Below, piece by piece: positions 26,305 to 34,978 of a stretch of DNA of 40,581 bases. Within the stretch, counting starts at the first letter, position 1; each line of letters opens with the position of its first letter. The position numbers were made by a program, and so were the translations under genes. The DNA is taken from the NCBI GenBank assembly GCA_902624785.1, contig CACNYU010000008.1, positions 1-40,581 of the forward strand, given 5' to 3'. Under the pieces are notes generated by a model. The model searched no databases and was not told where the DNA came from. It was given only the letters and a program-made list of their open reading frames with translations. Source of the stretch: an uncultured Prochlorococcus sp. (GTDB taxonomy: Bacteria; Cyanobacteriota; Cyanobacteriia; PCC-6307; Cyanobiaceae).

Positions 26305-26772
26305 ATGTGTTTTGAAATTGAAAGAAGATTCCTAATAAAAAATAATGATTGGGAAAAATTAATTAATCGAAAGTCAGATATTATTCAAGGTTATTTATCC
26401 TCGTATTCTGAGAGCTGGATAGTAAGAATAAGATCAGAGGATAATTTTTTTAAATTAACTTTAAAAAAACATCTTACAAAGTCTAAAAATTTCGAATTTG
26501 AATATGAAATCCCAAAAAAAGAAGGAGAAATGATTATTTCAGAAATAAAGAATCCTATTCATAAGGAAAGATTTTATCTTCGTTTCAACGAAAAAGAATG
26601 GATAATTGATCGATTTAAAGGTAGAAATTTTCCCTTAGAGATAGCTGAAGTTGAGTTAAAAAGAATCGATGAACAAATTAATTTACCAAGTTTCTTATCA
26701 ACAGAGATTACCGGCTTAAAAAAATACTCAAATTTAGCATTATCTATGAAACCTTTTGGTAGTTGGGATTAA
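26305..26772 (+). CDS. CYTH-domain protein, triphosphate tunnel metalloenzyme
   Basis: 155 residues, a single CYTH domain. FEIERRFLI at the N-terminus is the E-x-E-x-(K/R) metal motif, here with Arg. IIQGYLS, WIVRIRSED, FKLTLKK, FEFEYEIPK and FPLEIAEVEL supply the alternating charged strands of the tunnel. Relatives hydrolyse inorganic triphosphate or other triphosphates; the actual substrate is open. Start is ATG at 26305. A nine-codon frame (26286-26315), beginning directly after the nadK stop, overlaps this start. Confidence 0.88.
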   Translation: MCFEIERRFLIKNNDWEKLINRKSDIIQGYLSSYSESWIVRIRSEDNFFKLTLKKHLTKSKNFEFEYEIPKKEGEMIISEIKNPIHKERFYLRFNEKEWIIDRFKGRNFPLEIAEVELKRIDEQINLPSFLSTEITGLKKYSNLALSMKPFGSWD

Positions 26773-26863
26773 AAAAAATATTAAATTTCTTGCAAGGCTA
26801 GCCAAAGAATCCCTTTTTCCTTTAGATTTCCTTTATATTTATAATCAACTCTCTCTATCCAAA

Positions 26864-27049
26864 ATGTATGGTCTTTACGATAAAGAAGGTCTATTAAGAT
26901 ACGTTAACTCAGACAAAGATGCCTGTATAGCTTATGCTGAGCTTTTTGATCTAAACGCACAAAGTTATTTGTTAATGTCACTTAATGACGCCAATCAAGA
27001 TTTCCAAGATATTAATTTTGATCAGAATCAGGCAAAGAGCAGCAATTGA
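26864..27049 (+). CDS. Small conserved-looking protein of unknown function
   Basis: 61 residues from ATG at 26864: MYGLYDKEGLLRYVNSDKD, then ACIAYAELFDL, followed by a polar, Asn/Gln/Asp-rich tail. The first 45 residues look like a folded acidic mini-domain (I recall similar small proteins in marine Synechococcus, unverified). The frame is open further back to a TTG at 26756, giving 97 residues with FLARLAKESLFPLDFL, so the start is uncertain. The last 38 bases overlap the end of the PedR-like gene on the opposite strand. The function is unknown. Confidence 0.6.
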   Translation: MYGLYDKEGLLRYVNSDKDACIAYAELFDLNAQSYLLMSLNDANQDFQDINFDQNQAKSSN

Positions 27050-27290
27050 ATCCATCTCTGCAAATTTTCCCATGATCCATAGCCCAATTTAATAGCGCTA
27101 CTCTATTTTTAGATCCAGTTTTAGTAAACATATTACTAACATGATTATCCACAGTCCTTTTACTAATAGTAAGTTTTACTGCTATTTCTTGATTAGTTAA
27201 TCCATCAGCAACTAAATCAATAATTTCCATCTCTCTTGCAGAGAGACCCATCATTTCAAAGTTGTTTACATCGTCATCAAGCATTTGCAT
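27012..27290 (-). CDS. pedR: PedR-like LuxR-type regulator
   Basis: 92 residues consisting almost only of a LuxR/NarL helix-turn-helix: LSAREMEIIDLVADGL, TNQEIAVKLTISKRTVDNHV, SNMFTKTGSKNRVALLNWA. The tail has CRDGFNCC (Cys77, Cys83, Cys84). This form matches my memory of Synechocystis PedR (ssl0564), a small regulator that senses photosynthetic electron flow through a thioredoxin-linked cysteine. There is no receiver domain. ATG is at 27290 (MQMLDDD). It diverges from metF over 78 bases. Confidence 0.85.
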   Translation of the reverse strand: MQMLDDDVNNFEMMGLSAREMEIIDLVADGLTNQEIAVKLTISKRTVDNHVSNMFTKTGSKNRVALLNWAMDHGKICRDGFNCCSLPDSDQN

Positions 27291-27305
27291 TTAAACAGCT
27301 CTTTT

Positions 27306-27353
27306 TTTATAGTAATAAAGTTTGTAAATCCAATTATTGTTGTTAACTAACAA
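27306..27353. promoter_or_regulatory. pedR / metF divergent region with overlapping -10s and an inverted repeat
   Basis: TATAGT on plus (27308-27313) overlaps TATAAA on minus (27311-27306). Between the plus -10 and the metF start lies a perfect inverted repeat TTGTTA-AC-TAACAA (27340-27353). It is downstream of the metF start of transcription if the -10 is right, and 50-63 bases upstream of the pedR ATG. It could be an operator for either gene, or for PedR itself. Confidence 0.35.
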
Positions 27354-27368
27354 GCCAACATTTAGCAA

Positions 27369-28259
27369 TTGAAATCAAAACTTCAAAAAACCTTAGAATC
27401 TCATTCTAAAGCAATAACGGCAGAATTAATGCCTCCAAGAGGTGGCGATCCCACTCGATCTCTCAAAATAGCACAACTTTTAAAAGATAAGGTACATGCA
27501 ATTAATATAACAGATGGAAGTAGAGCTGTAATGAGGATGTGCAGCTTGGCAATGTCAAGGCTATTACTGGATAATGGCATAGAACCTGTCATGCAAATAT
27601 CCTGCCGGGATCGTAATAAAATTGCTTTACAATCTGACATTCTTGGAGCGAATGCCTTAGGCATAAAAAATATTCTTTGCATTACTGGGGACTCAGTCAA
27701 AGCTGGGGATCAAAAAAATACAAAAGCCGTACATGAATTTGAGGCAGTAAAGCTTCTTAAACAAATACAATCATTTAATAATGGAATTGATCCTACTAAT
27801 GAATTATTAAGTGACAATAAAACTGAAATTTTTACTGGAGCGGCTGCAGACCCTAGTTATAAAAATTTAAAGGTGCTAAAAATGAGAACCGAACAAAAAA
27901 AAGAGGCCGGAGCTCGTTTTATACAGACACAAATGGTTATGGATAAAAAACACCTTATAAATTTTTGTGATGAGATAAGCAAACCATTAAACTTGCCAGT
28001 TCTAGCTGGAGTTTTCTTACTTAAGTCTCATAAAAATGCACTTTTTATAAATAAATATGTACCTGGAGCAAATATTCCTGATCATATCCTTAATAGGCTT
28101 AAAGATTCAAAAAATCCATTAGAAGAAGGTATCAACATTGCTGCAGAACAACTAAGAGAATTTATAAATATATCTCAAGGAGTTCATCTTATGGCTGTAA
28201 AAAGTGAACATTTAATACCAGAGATTTTAAAAAAAGCAGAAATCAATCTGGAATATTAA
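27369..28259 (+). CDS. metF: Methylenetetrahydrofolate reductase
   Basis: Reduces 5,10-methylene-THF to 5-methyl-THF for methionine synthesis, with FAD. 296 residues, single catalytic domain as in bacteria. ITAELMPPRGGDPTRSL has the catalytic Glu, HAINITDGSRAVMRM, ISCRDRNKIALQSDILGA and CITGD follow in order; GARFIQTQMV and LPVLAGVFLLKS are also present. The start is TTG at 27369: the next ATG falls after the catalytic Glu. The last 17 bases overlap the opposing nucleotidyltransferase gene. Confidence 0.95.
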   Translation: MKSKLQKTLESHSKAITAELMPPRGGDPTRSLKIAQLLKDKVHAINITDGSRAVMRMCSLAMSRLLLDNGIEPVMQISCRDRNKIALQSDILGANALGIKNILCITGDSVKAGDQKNTKAVHEFEAVKLLKQIQSFNNGIDPTNELLSDNKTEIFTGAAADPSYKNLKVLKMRTEQKKEAGARFIQTQMVMDKKHLINFCDEISKPLNLPVLAGVFLLKSHKNALFINKYVPGANIPDHILNRLKDSKNPLEEGINIAAEQLREFINISQGVHLMAVKSEHLIPEILKKAEINLEY

Positions 28260-29427
28260 TTAAATCGCTACCCAAAAGTTCTGCCATTGCTTTCTGTTGA
28301 GGTGAGGGTTCAGAAAGATCCATCCTTCTTGAATCTGTTATTAACCAATCCAAAGATGCCTCTTGTAGATCAAAATGATCTCCATTTTTTCCTACACAAT
28401 ATCTGCCAAATACAAGCTTATCTACAAGTCGAACTCCTTTCCCAATTTTGGAGTAATCAAAGATAATAGAATTATCTATTGTTGCACCTTCACATATACA
28501 ACAACTTGGACCAATCATAGATGGTCCAATAATTGTTGCTCCATCTTCTATTCTTGACATCCCGCCAATATATACAGGCCCTTTAATAGTGACTTTGTCC
28601 CAATTTACTGCGACGTTTAAACCGGTATAAACGCCAGGTTTTACTTCTTTACCAGGGATATCAACTTGCCTTACTTTACCTTGAAGTACACTTCTGATAG
28701 CACTCCAATAATCAGGTACTTTACCAATATCAACCCATTCAAAATCCATTGGCAAAGCATAAAAGGGTAAATTATTCTTAACTAGGTTTGGGAAAAGATC
28801 TGCTCCAATATCAAATTTCTTACCAGAGGGAATATGATCAAATATTTCAGGTTCAAATAAATAAATTCCAGTATTTATAGAATCACTTAGTGCCTCTTCT
28901 ATGGAAGGCTTTTCTTGAAATGCCTTTACTCTGCCTTCATTATCTGAAACAACTACACCATAACTTGAGACTTCCTTTTTATTAACTTTTTTTGTAATTA
29001 AACTAGCTATTGCCCCTTTATTTTTATGTCTCTTGACTGCTTCAGTTAAATCCAAATCGACGAGTGCATCTCCACATACAACGACAAAAGTTTCATCAAA
29101 AAAGTTTTGAAAATCTTGAATTTTTTTCAACCCTCCAGCAGAACCTAAAGCATCCCCAATTAATTCTCCATCCTCAATTCTTCCCTCAAAGCTATAAGCT
29201 ATTTCGACTCCAAATCTTTGCCCATCTCTGAAATAATTCTCTATTTCCTCCGCTAAATGAGATACGTTAACCATTATTTCTCTAAAACCATGTTCTTTTA
29301 ATAATTCCAACAAAAACTCCATTACAGGCTTTTGCAAAATTGGAATCATCGGTTTAGGAATAATATGCGTAATAGGTTGAACGCGTGTCCCTTTACCAGC
29401 TGCAAGTATCATTGCCTTCATAGGCAT
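28243..29427 (-). CDS. NDP-sugar pyrophosphorylase (mannose-/glucose-1-phosphate nucleotidyltransferase type)
   Basis: 394 residues. Nucleotidyltransferase domain: AMILAAGKGTRVQPITHIIPK (start of motif at residue 5), FVVVCGDALVDLDL, FQEKPS, INTGIYLFEPE and FEWVDIGKVPDYW. A left-handed beta-helix follows (residues about 260-345; IIGPSMIGPSCCICEGATI shows the hexapeptide pattern). Two-domain proteins of this kind make GDP-mannose or a similar nucleotide sugar for cell-surface glycans; the sugar cannot be told from sequence. The ATG at 29427 (MPM) or 29421 may be used. It is 45 bases downstream of scpA, in the same direction. Confidence 0.9.
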   Translation of the reverse strand: MPMKAMILAAGKGTRVQPITHIIPKPMIPILQKPVMEFLLELLKEHGFREIMVNVSHLAEEIENYFRDGQRFGVEIAYSFEGRIEDGELIGDALGSAGGLKKIQDFQNFFDETFVVVCGDALVDLDLTEAVKRHKNKGAIASLITKKVNKKEVSSYGVVVSDNEGRVKAFQEKPSIEEALSDSINTGIYLFEPEIFDHIPSGKKFDIGADLFPNLVKNNLPFYALPMDFEWVDIGKVPDYWSAIRSVLQGKVRQVDIPGKEVKPGVYTGLNVAVNWDKVTIKGPVYIGGMSRIEDGATIIGPSMIGPSCCICEGATIDNSIIFDYSKIGKGVRLVDKLVFGRYCVGKNGDHFDLQEASLDWLITDSRRMDLSEPSPQQKAMAELLGSDLINIPD

Positions 29428-29472
29428 TTTAAACCTCTTTGTAAAACATTAGCCTTATTTTCTCCAAATCCT

Positions 29473-30294
29473 CTAAGCAGCGGTCGGAGAAGTATCTGTC
29501 ACTTCCAAATTCTCGATAGGTAATTGAGCTAACCCACCTTCTGGAATGACCCTCTTAATTTTTATTGGGCCATAAAGTGATTTAATTTGTTTAATCTCAA
29601 TTTTATTTTGAGAAGATAAAAATAGTAAAGCCCAGAAGACCCCTAATCTATCTTTATCAAGATCCTTTTTTGCTACCTCTTTCCATCTTTTAACTAAATA
29701 TTCAAAATCTATCCACTGTAATGCTTTTTCCCATTTATCGATAAAATCTCCTAGAGCCTTTGTTGTCTCTGGTAATTTCTCCCTATGAGCTAAGGTCTTT
29801 ACTTGATCAATAAGAGCCTTATCCGAATATTTTTTATTTCTTTTCCTTTTCATTAACAATATATCCTGAGTCTCTATAGTTTCTGCAATCGATTCAAGTT
29901 GACTGATTAATTCACCTAAAGTCGCTGTCCTTTTAATGATAGGTTGAGCCACTGATCTTCTCCTGAGATATTTTTCTGGATATTGTGGAATGTCAAAATT
30001 ATTATTAATCCATGGTTGTTCAGTTATTTCAAACTCATCTTCAAATCCATTTTGATCTTCAGGGAAAAGATCAGATTCCAAAACTTGAGCTTTTAAATTA
30101 ACCAAAACTGATGCTGCAAAAAAAGCCTCACTTGTCTCTGATAAATCCTTTTCATATGAACTATTAGTTTCTTGAGAGTTATCAAATTTATGATTAAATT
30201 GATCTAAAAAACTATCTATTACATTTATGACATCAACGTCCCATGGATCTAATTCTCCTCTGCCAGCAGCATCTTGAAGAAATTTAATCAACAA
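29473..30294 (-). CDS. scpA: Segregation and condensation protein A
   Basis: Kleisin subunit of the SMC-ScpAB condensin. The N-terminal SMC-binding part has LLIKFLQDAAGRGELDPWDVDVINVI (residues 1-25), EAFFAASVLVNLKAQVLE is the next conserved helix, and the C-terminal winged helix has FWALLFLSSQNKIEIKQ. The start is uncertain. TTG at 30294 gives 273 residues, but the open frame extends back to 30397 and the homologous part probably begins earlier (SGLGPRLLIKFLQDA, cf. GPLDLLLHLI in other ScpA). No ATG, GTG or TTG is available there; an ATT at 30321 is one candidate. No scpB or smc here. Confidence 0.9.
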   Translation of the reverse strand: MLIKFLQDAAGRGELDPWDVDVINVIDSFLDQFNHKFDNSQETNSSYEKDLSETSEAFFAASVLVNLKAQVLESDLFPEDQNGFEDEFEITEQPWINNNFDIPQYPEKYLRRRSVAQPIIKRTATLGELISQLESIAETIETQDILLMKRKRNKKYSDKALIDQVKTLAHREKLPETTKALGDFIDKWEKALQWIDFEYLVKRWKEVAKKDLDKDRLGVFWALLFLSSQNKIEIKQIKSLYGPIKIKRVIPEGGLAQLPIENLEVTDTSPTAA

Positions 30295-30412
30295 TCTAGG
30301 TCCTAAACCTGACCTATCAATAGATGTTGAATTAGATATTTTTAAAAAAGTAACTACATTAAAGTTATCTGCTAATAATTTATTTCGCCAATAATTTTAA
30401 ACTTAATTAAGG

Positions 30413-32068
30413 TTAGATTGGAGGTGCTTTAAAAATATCACTATTATCACTAACAAATTCGACTGATTTAATATTCTGTTTAACTGCATTTAGATTTCTA
30501 TCAACTAAATTATTTATAGAAGCTAAATAACTTTCTGTAATTAACCGTGGATAAAGTCCTATCCCAATAATAGGTAAAAGTAAACAACCAATAATATAAA
30601 TCTCTCTTGGTTCCGCATCAATTAATTTTCTCTCACCAACCAAAGTAGGATTTTCTTTACCAAAAAATATTTCTCTCAACATAGAAAGCAAATAAATAGG
30701 AGTTAAGATAACACCTATAGCAGCTAAAGATGCCATCGTAATTCTAAACGGTAATGTATACACTTCATCTGTAACAAATCCAGTAAATACCATAAGTTCT
30801 GACACAAATCCACTCATCCCAGGCAATGCTAAAGAAGCTAGTGAGCAAGCAGTCCACAAAGCGAACATTATCCTCATCTTCTGACCAACACCTCCCATCT
30901 CATCAAGCTTTAAAGTCTTCGTCCTATCGTAAGTAGCTCCAACAAGAAAAAACAAGCTAGCACCTATTAGTCCATGACTCACCATCTGTAGCATTGCTCC
31001 ACTTGTTCCAAGTGCACTAAAGCTACCAATACCTATCAAAACAAATCCCATATGACTAATCGAGCTATATGCTATTTTTCTCTTTAAATTTCTCTGTGCG
31101 AATGATGTAAAAGCAGCATAAATTATATTTACTGCGCCCAACACTATCAGTAAAGGTGCAAATTGAGCATGTGCTAAAGGTAATAGTTGTGCATTAAACC
31201 TTAGGAGAGCATATCCGCCCATTTTTAATAGAATTCCTGCTAACAACATATGAACTGGAGCAGTGGCTTCACCATGAGCGTCTGGAAGCCAAGTATGAAG
31301 AGGGACAATGGGAAGCTTAACTCCAAATGCTATTAATAGCCCCGCGTAACATAAAATTTGAAAATTTTGACTAAAATCTTGCTGAGCTAAATATTCAAAA
31401 TTAAAGTTAGGGGAACCATCACCATAAAAGCCCATCGCCAATGAAGCTAAAAGGATAAAAATAGAGCTTCCAGCTGTATAAATAATAAATTTTGTTGCTG
31501 CATACTGCCTTTTTTTACCTCCCCAAATAGCTAATAATAGATATACGGGTAATAACTCAAGTTCCCAAGCTAAAAAGAATAACAACATATCTTGTACAGC
31601 AAATACAGCTATTTGGCCTCCATCCATCGCAAGAATCAAGAAAAAAAATAATTTTGGCTTAAAGCTTACTGGCCAAGCAGCCAAAACAGCTAAAGCTGTT
31701 ATGAAGCTCGTCAACAGTATTAAAGGCATCGATATACCGTCTGCACCAACTGCCCACGTCAAACCTAAATTTGGCAGCCAATTTACACTTTCTTTTAGTT
31801 GAACATTTTCATCATTAATATTAAACCCATTTATATATGCTCCAACAGTAATGAGGAATGTTATGAGAGCTACAACTAGGGCAAACCATCTTACCTCTTT
31901 ACCTTGACCTTTATCAGGGATAAAAGGGACTATAAAAGCACAAAATAGCGGAAATAAGATAGATAAAGACAACCACGGAATACTGGTTGGGCCAACACCT
32001 AATTGTCCAAAAAGAGTTGAAAACAAATTATTTATTAAAGAATAATCAATCAATTGAGGAAATATCAA
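30413..32068 (-). CDS. ndhD: NAD(P)H-quinone oxidoreductase subunit 4 (NdhD1 type)
   Basis: Antiporter-like proton-pumping membrane subunit, 551 residues with about 14 membrane segments. [16 protein letters not shown] near the start, [23 protein letters not shown] with the membrane glutamate, [30 protein letters not shown], and [20 protein letters not shown] with broken-helix lysine are present. Pairing with ndhF is that of the respiratory/cyclic NDH-1L complex, not the CO2-uptake forms. The start is probably TTG at 32068, since no ATG lies before the conserved part. Confidence 0.96.
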   Translation of the reverse strand: MIFPQLIDYSLINNLFSTLFGQLGVGPTSIPWLSLSILFPLFCAFIVPFIPDKGQGKEVRWFALVVALITFLITVGAYINGFNINDENVQLKESVNWLPNLGLTWAVGADGISMPLILLTSFITALAVLAAWPVSFKPKLFFFLILAMDGGQIAVFAVQDMLLFFLAWELELLPVYLLLAIWGGKKRQYAATKFIIYTAGSSIFILLASLAMGFYGDGSPNFNFEYLAQQDFSQNFQILCYAGLLIAFGVKLPIVPLHTWLPDAHGEATAPVHMLLAGILLKMGGYALLRFNAQLLPLAHAQFAPLLIVLGAVNIIYAAFTSFAQRNLKRKIAYSSISHMGFVLIGIGSFSALGTSGAMLQMVSHGLIGASLFFLVGATYDRTKTLKLDEMGGVGQKMRIMFALWTACSLASLALPGMSGFVSELMVFTGFVTDEVYTLPFRITMASLAAIGVILTPIYLLSMLREIFFGKENPTLVGERKLIDAEPREIYIIGCLLLPIIGIGLYPRLITESYLASINNLVDRNLNAVKQNIKSVEFVSDNSDIFKAPPI

Positions 32069-32086
32069 TAACTAGAGTTTAGAAAT

Positions 32087-32122
32087 ATTCTCAGAATTTT
32101 CACCCAAATAGGTGTGAAGAAA
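32087..32122. repeat. Two small hairpins between ndhF and ndhD
   Basis: ATTCT-C-AGAAT (32087-32097) and CACC-CAAATA-GGTG (32101-32114, extendable with bulges to 32122) lie in the 66-base gap between the two genes. No T tract follows on the minus strand, so they look more like RNA processing or stability elements than terminators. Confidence 0.3.
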
Positions 32123-32134
32123 CACAATTCTAAA

Positions 32135-34216
32135 TTATGTAACTTGTGGAGATTGAAAACCAAATATTGCTACAAGTAATATAACTCCTCCAAAAACAAT
32201 TAGTGCATAAAATTGAGCTCTGCCTGTTTCAAAATATTTTAATCCTTCACCACTGCCTAACGTAACAAGACCAGTTAAATTAACGACCCCATCAACAACT
32301 TTAGAATCAACTTCTAAAATTTCCTTTGCTATCCTTCTTGTGCCTTTTACAAATATTTTTTCATTTATTTCATCTAAATACCATTTTTTAGATAAAAATT
32401 TATTAATGGATGGAAATCTTTCTGCAAAAATAATAGATAAATCAATTTTATGAACGAAATAAGCAAGATATGCAATTGTTATACCAGTAGAAGCAATCGC
32501 TACGGAAGCAATTGCTAATGGTAAGAATTCTTTTAGATCAAATTCTTGAGCGAGTGTGATTGCTTCTTCAGGATTTAATAATTTTATAAACTTGCTATCC
32601 CAAGGTAGACCCATGAATCCAATGATGACAGAAGGAAAAGCTAAGAATACTAGAGGGAAGGTCATGGACCAAGGAGATTCATGAACTTCTCCATGTAAGC
32701 CCTCTTCATGAGATTCTTCATGTTGATCAATATCTGTTATGTCTTGATGATCATGCTCATCAACATTACCATGATCATCATCTTCAATTATTAGACCAGC
32801 AGCAGAAATTAGAGTTGACTTTAATTGTTCATCATTTCCTCTGAAATCCCCTTCAAAGGTAAGAAAATATAATCTAAACATATAAAAGGCAGTCATTCCT
32901 GCTGTCATAAATCCAATGAACCAAAAAGCAGGGAAAGAGACAAAAGCATTACCAAGAATTTCATCTTTACTCCAAAATCCAGCCAATGGAGGTATGCCAC
33001 TAATGGCTATACATCCTATAAGAAAAGTAATAGAGGTAAAAGGCATTTTTTTTCTCAAACCACCCATTAATCTCATGTCTTGAGCAAGAACAGGTTGATG
33101 TCCAACTACTTCTTCCATAGCGTGAATAACAGACCCAGATCCAAGAAATAACATTGCTTTAAAGCAAGCATGTGTAATTAAATGAAAAATCCCTGCTAAT
33201 GGAGCTCCACATCCCATAGCGAGCATCATATAACCAAGCTGTGAGACAGTACTATAAGCTAAACCTTTTTTCAAATCCATCTGAGTAAGAGCAATCGATG
33301 CTCCCAAGAAACAAGTAATAGTTCCAATCATTGCGATGATAAATTGCATTATAGGAAATAAACTATAAAGAGGATCAAGACGAGCTACTAAAAACACACC
33401 TGCTGCTACCATTGTTGCAGCATGTATTAGAGCCGAAATAGGTGTAGGACCCTCCATAGCATCAGGCAACCATACATGAAGGGGAAACTGAGCTGATTTT
33501 GCCATCGGTCCTAAAAAGACTAAAAAACATAGTAATAGTGCGGCCCATCCTGGTAAAGAATTATCTGATAAGGATTGACCAATTCCTAAAGCAATATCAT
33601 TAAAGTCAAAACTGTTTGTAGCCCAATATAAACCCAAAATTCCTAGTAAAAGCCCAAAGTCTCCAACTCTATTGACTACAAACGCTTTTTGAGCAGCGTG
33701 AGCAGCTCCATCTCTGTCGTACCAAAAACCAACCAATAGATAAGAGCACATACCCACTAATTCCCAAAAGACATAAATTTCCAATAAATTAGGACTTATT
33801 ATTAAACCCATCATCGAACTACTAAAAAGAGCTAAATATGTAAAAAATCTCACATAGCCTTTATCATGAGCCATGTATCCATGAGAATAAATCATCACCA
33901 ATAGAGTAATAGTTGTAACCAAAGAAAGCATTACACTCCCTAAAGGATCCAAGACGAATCCCATTGGTATTTGAAAATCTCCAGCACTTGCCCATACAAA
34001 TAATTTTTCAACAGATCTATATCCATTAATTTGTTCAAGCAGAGCTTTATAGCTTATAACTGCTGATGCACCTACAAATGTGAGTAAACCAATTGCTACA
34101 TATTCTCTCAGTTTATTAATTTTTTTATTGATGCTTATCAAACTCAGGCCAGATATAACTGCCCCAATTAGAGGAAGTACAGGAATTAACCATGCGATTT
34201 CAGAGGCTTGAGGCAT
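32135..34216 (-). CDS. ndhF: NAD(P)H-quinone oxidoreductase subunit 5 (NdhF1 type)
   Basis: The distal proton-pumping subunit of NDH-1L, 693 residues. Conserved blocks: FVLDPLGSVMLSLV, MIYSHGYMAHDKGYVRFFTY, NLLEIYVFWELVGMCSYLLVGFW with the membrane glutamate, KAFVVNRVGDFG, LPDAMEGPTPISALIHAATMVAAGVFL and LKKGLAYSTVSQLGYM. ISGIPPLAGFWSKDEIL and the C-terminal lateral helix follow. A loop at residues 478-512 is unusual: 7 His and 15 Asp/Glu in 35 residues, between two membrane segments. ATG at 34216 is 12 bases after the Z-ISO-like gene stop, and ndhD comes 66 bases later. Confidence 0.98.
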   Translation of the reverse strand: MPQASEIAWLIPVLPLIGAVISGLSLISINKKINKLREYVAIGLLTFVGASAVISYKALLEQINGYRSVEKLFVWASAGDFQIPMGFVLDPLGSVMLSLVTTITLLVMIYSHGYMAHDKGYVRFFTYLALFSSSMMGLIISPNLLEIYVFWELVGMCSYLLVGFWYDRDGAAHAAQKAFVVNRVGDFGLLLGILGLYWATNSFDFNDIALGIGQSLSDNSLPGWAALLLCFLVFLGPMAKSAQFPLHVWLPDAMEGPTPISALIHAATMVAAGVFLVARLDPLYSLFPIMQFIIAMIGTITCFLGASIALTQMDLKKGLAYSTVSQLGYMMLAMGCGAPLAGIFHLITHACFKAMLFLGSGSVIHAMEEVVGHQPVLAQDMRLMGGLRKKMPFTSITFLIGCIAISGIPPLAGFWSKDEILGNAFVSFPAFWFIGFMTAGMTAFYMFRLYFLTFEGDFRGNDEQLKSTLISAAGLIIEDDDHGNVDEHDHQDITDIDQHEESHEEGLHGEVHESPWSMTFPLVFLAFPSVIIGFMGLPWDSKFIKLLNPEEAITLAQEFDLKEFLPLAIASVAIASTGITIAYLAYFVHKIDLSIIFAERFPSINKFLSKKWYLDEINEKIFVKGTRRIAKEILEVDSKVVDGVVNLTGLVTLGSGEGLKYFETGRAQFYALIVFGGVILLVAIFGFQSPQVT

Positions 34217-34228
34217 TTTTATAATTAT

Positions 34229-34978
34229 TTATAGATTAATCTTAAACTGCCAATCAAGAAATTCAGACAAAAAAGATGAATTAAATCCTGTAACGGCAAT
34301 ATTTATATATTTATGAGAAGTCCAAATTACAATGATTGCAACAAATATACCAAGTTGAGACAATTTAAAAAATTCTTTAAATTTAAACACTTGCCTCCCT
34401 TCAATGATTGCTAAAAAAGGGAAAACTGATGTACTTTCTCGAAATTTATAAAATTCTTTACCAAATTTGAATTCTAATCTCTTATCTCCATGCCAAATAG
34501 CAAATAAATGATGACATATCAAGCCAAATGATGTTATCAAAGTAAAAGAAGAGCCAATCCATAGAGAGTGAGCAATACACCATATTATTTGACCTATCGC
34601 CTGAGGATGACGCGTAACTCGCATTATCCCAGTGCTATAAATTCTTACTGTTGGTTTTTGAACCGAGGGTATTTCTAATAAGTTATAAGTTGCTGGGTAT
34701 AAAAAAATGAAGCTAATTGCGGTTAAAGCCCAAACGATATAAAAGACAAAGCTATTTCCTTGTAAATTCCATAATCTTATTCCATCATACCTGTGTGTCA
34801 AAAAGTAACCAATTAAGATAATCGCGGAGGGTAAACTTAATGAGACAAAAATAAGTCTCCACAATCTTGGCCCCATTATTAATTCAGCCTTATTTCTTAA
34901 CGCAGCGCCACCACTATGAATTATGGCAAAAATTATAATTAATATGAAAACCACTATTGAAGTTTTATGAGTCTCCAT
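34229..34978 (-). CDS. NnrU-family membrane protein, probable 15-cis-zeta-carotene isomerase (Z-ISO)
   Basis: 249 residues, about six membrane helices. The NnrU/Z-ISO domain is clear: IHSGGAALRNKAELIMGPRLWRL-type N-terminal His motif (H21), MRVTRHPQAIGQIIWCIAHSLW, and ICHHLFAIWHGDKRLEFKFGKEF, followed by STSVFPFLAIIEGRQ. In plants Z-ISO is a haem protein of this family that isomerises the 15-cis bond of zeta-carotene; the conserved His residues could bind haem. Phytoene desaturase and phytoene synthase genes are 2-4 kb away, which favours the carotenoid role over the denitrification role that gave NnrU its name. Function here is inferred. Confidence 0.8.
   Translation of the reverse strand: METHKTSIVVFILIIIFAIIHSGGAALRNKAELIMGPRLWRLIFVSLSLPSAIILIGYFLTHRYDGIRLWNLQGNSFVFYIVWALTAISFIFLYPATYNLLEIPSVQKPTVRIYSTGIMRVTRHPQAIGQIIWCIAHSLWIGSSFTLITSFGLICHHLFAIWHGDKRLEFKFGKEFYKFRESTSVFPFLAIIEGRQVFKFKEFFKLSQLGIFVAIIVIWTSHKYINIAVTGFNSSFLSEFLDWQFKINL

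Noticed and set aside
26756-26863. TTG-started extension of the small gene before pedR
   Set aside because: The extension would overlap the CYTH gene end and lacks the conserved look of the part after ATG 26864; kept only as an alternative.
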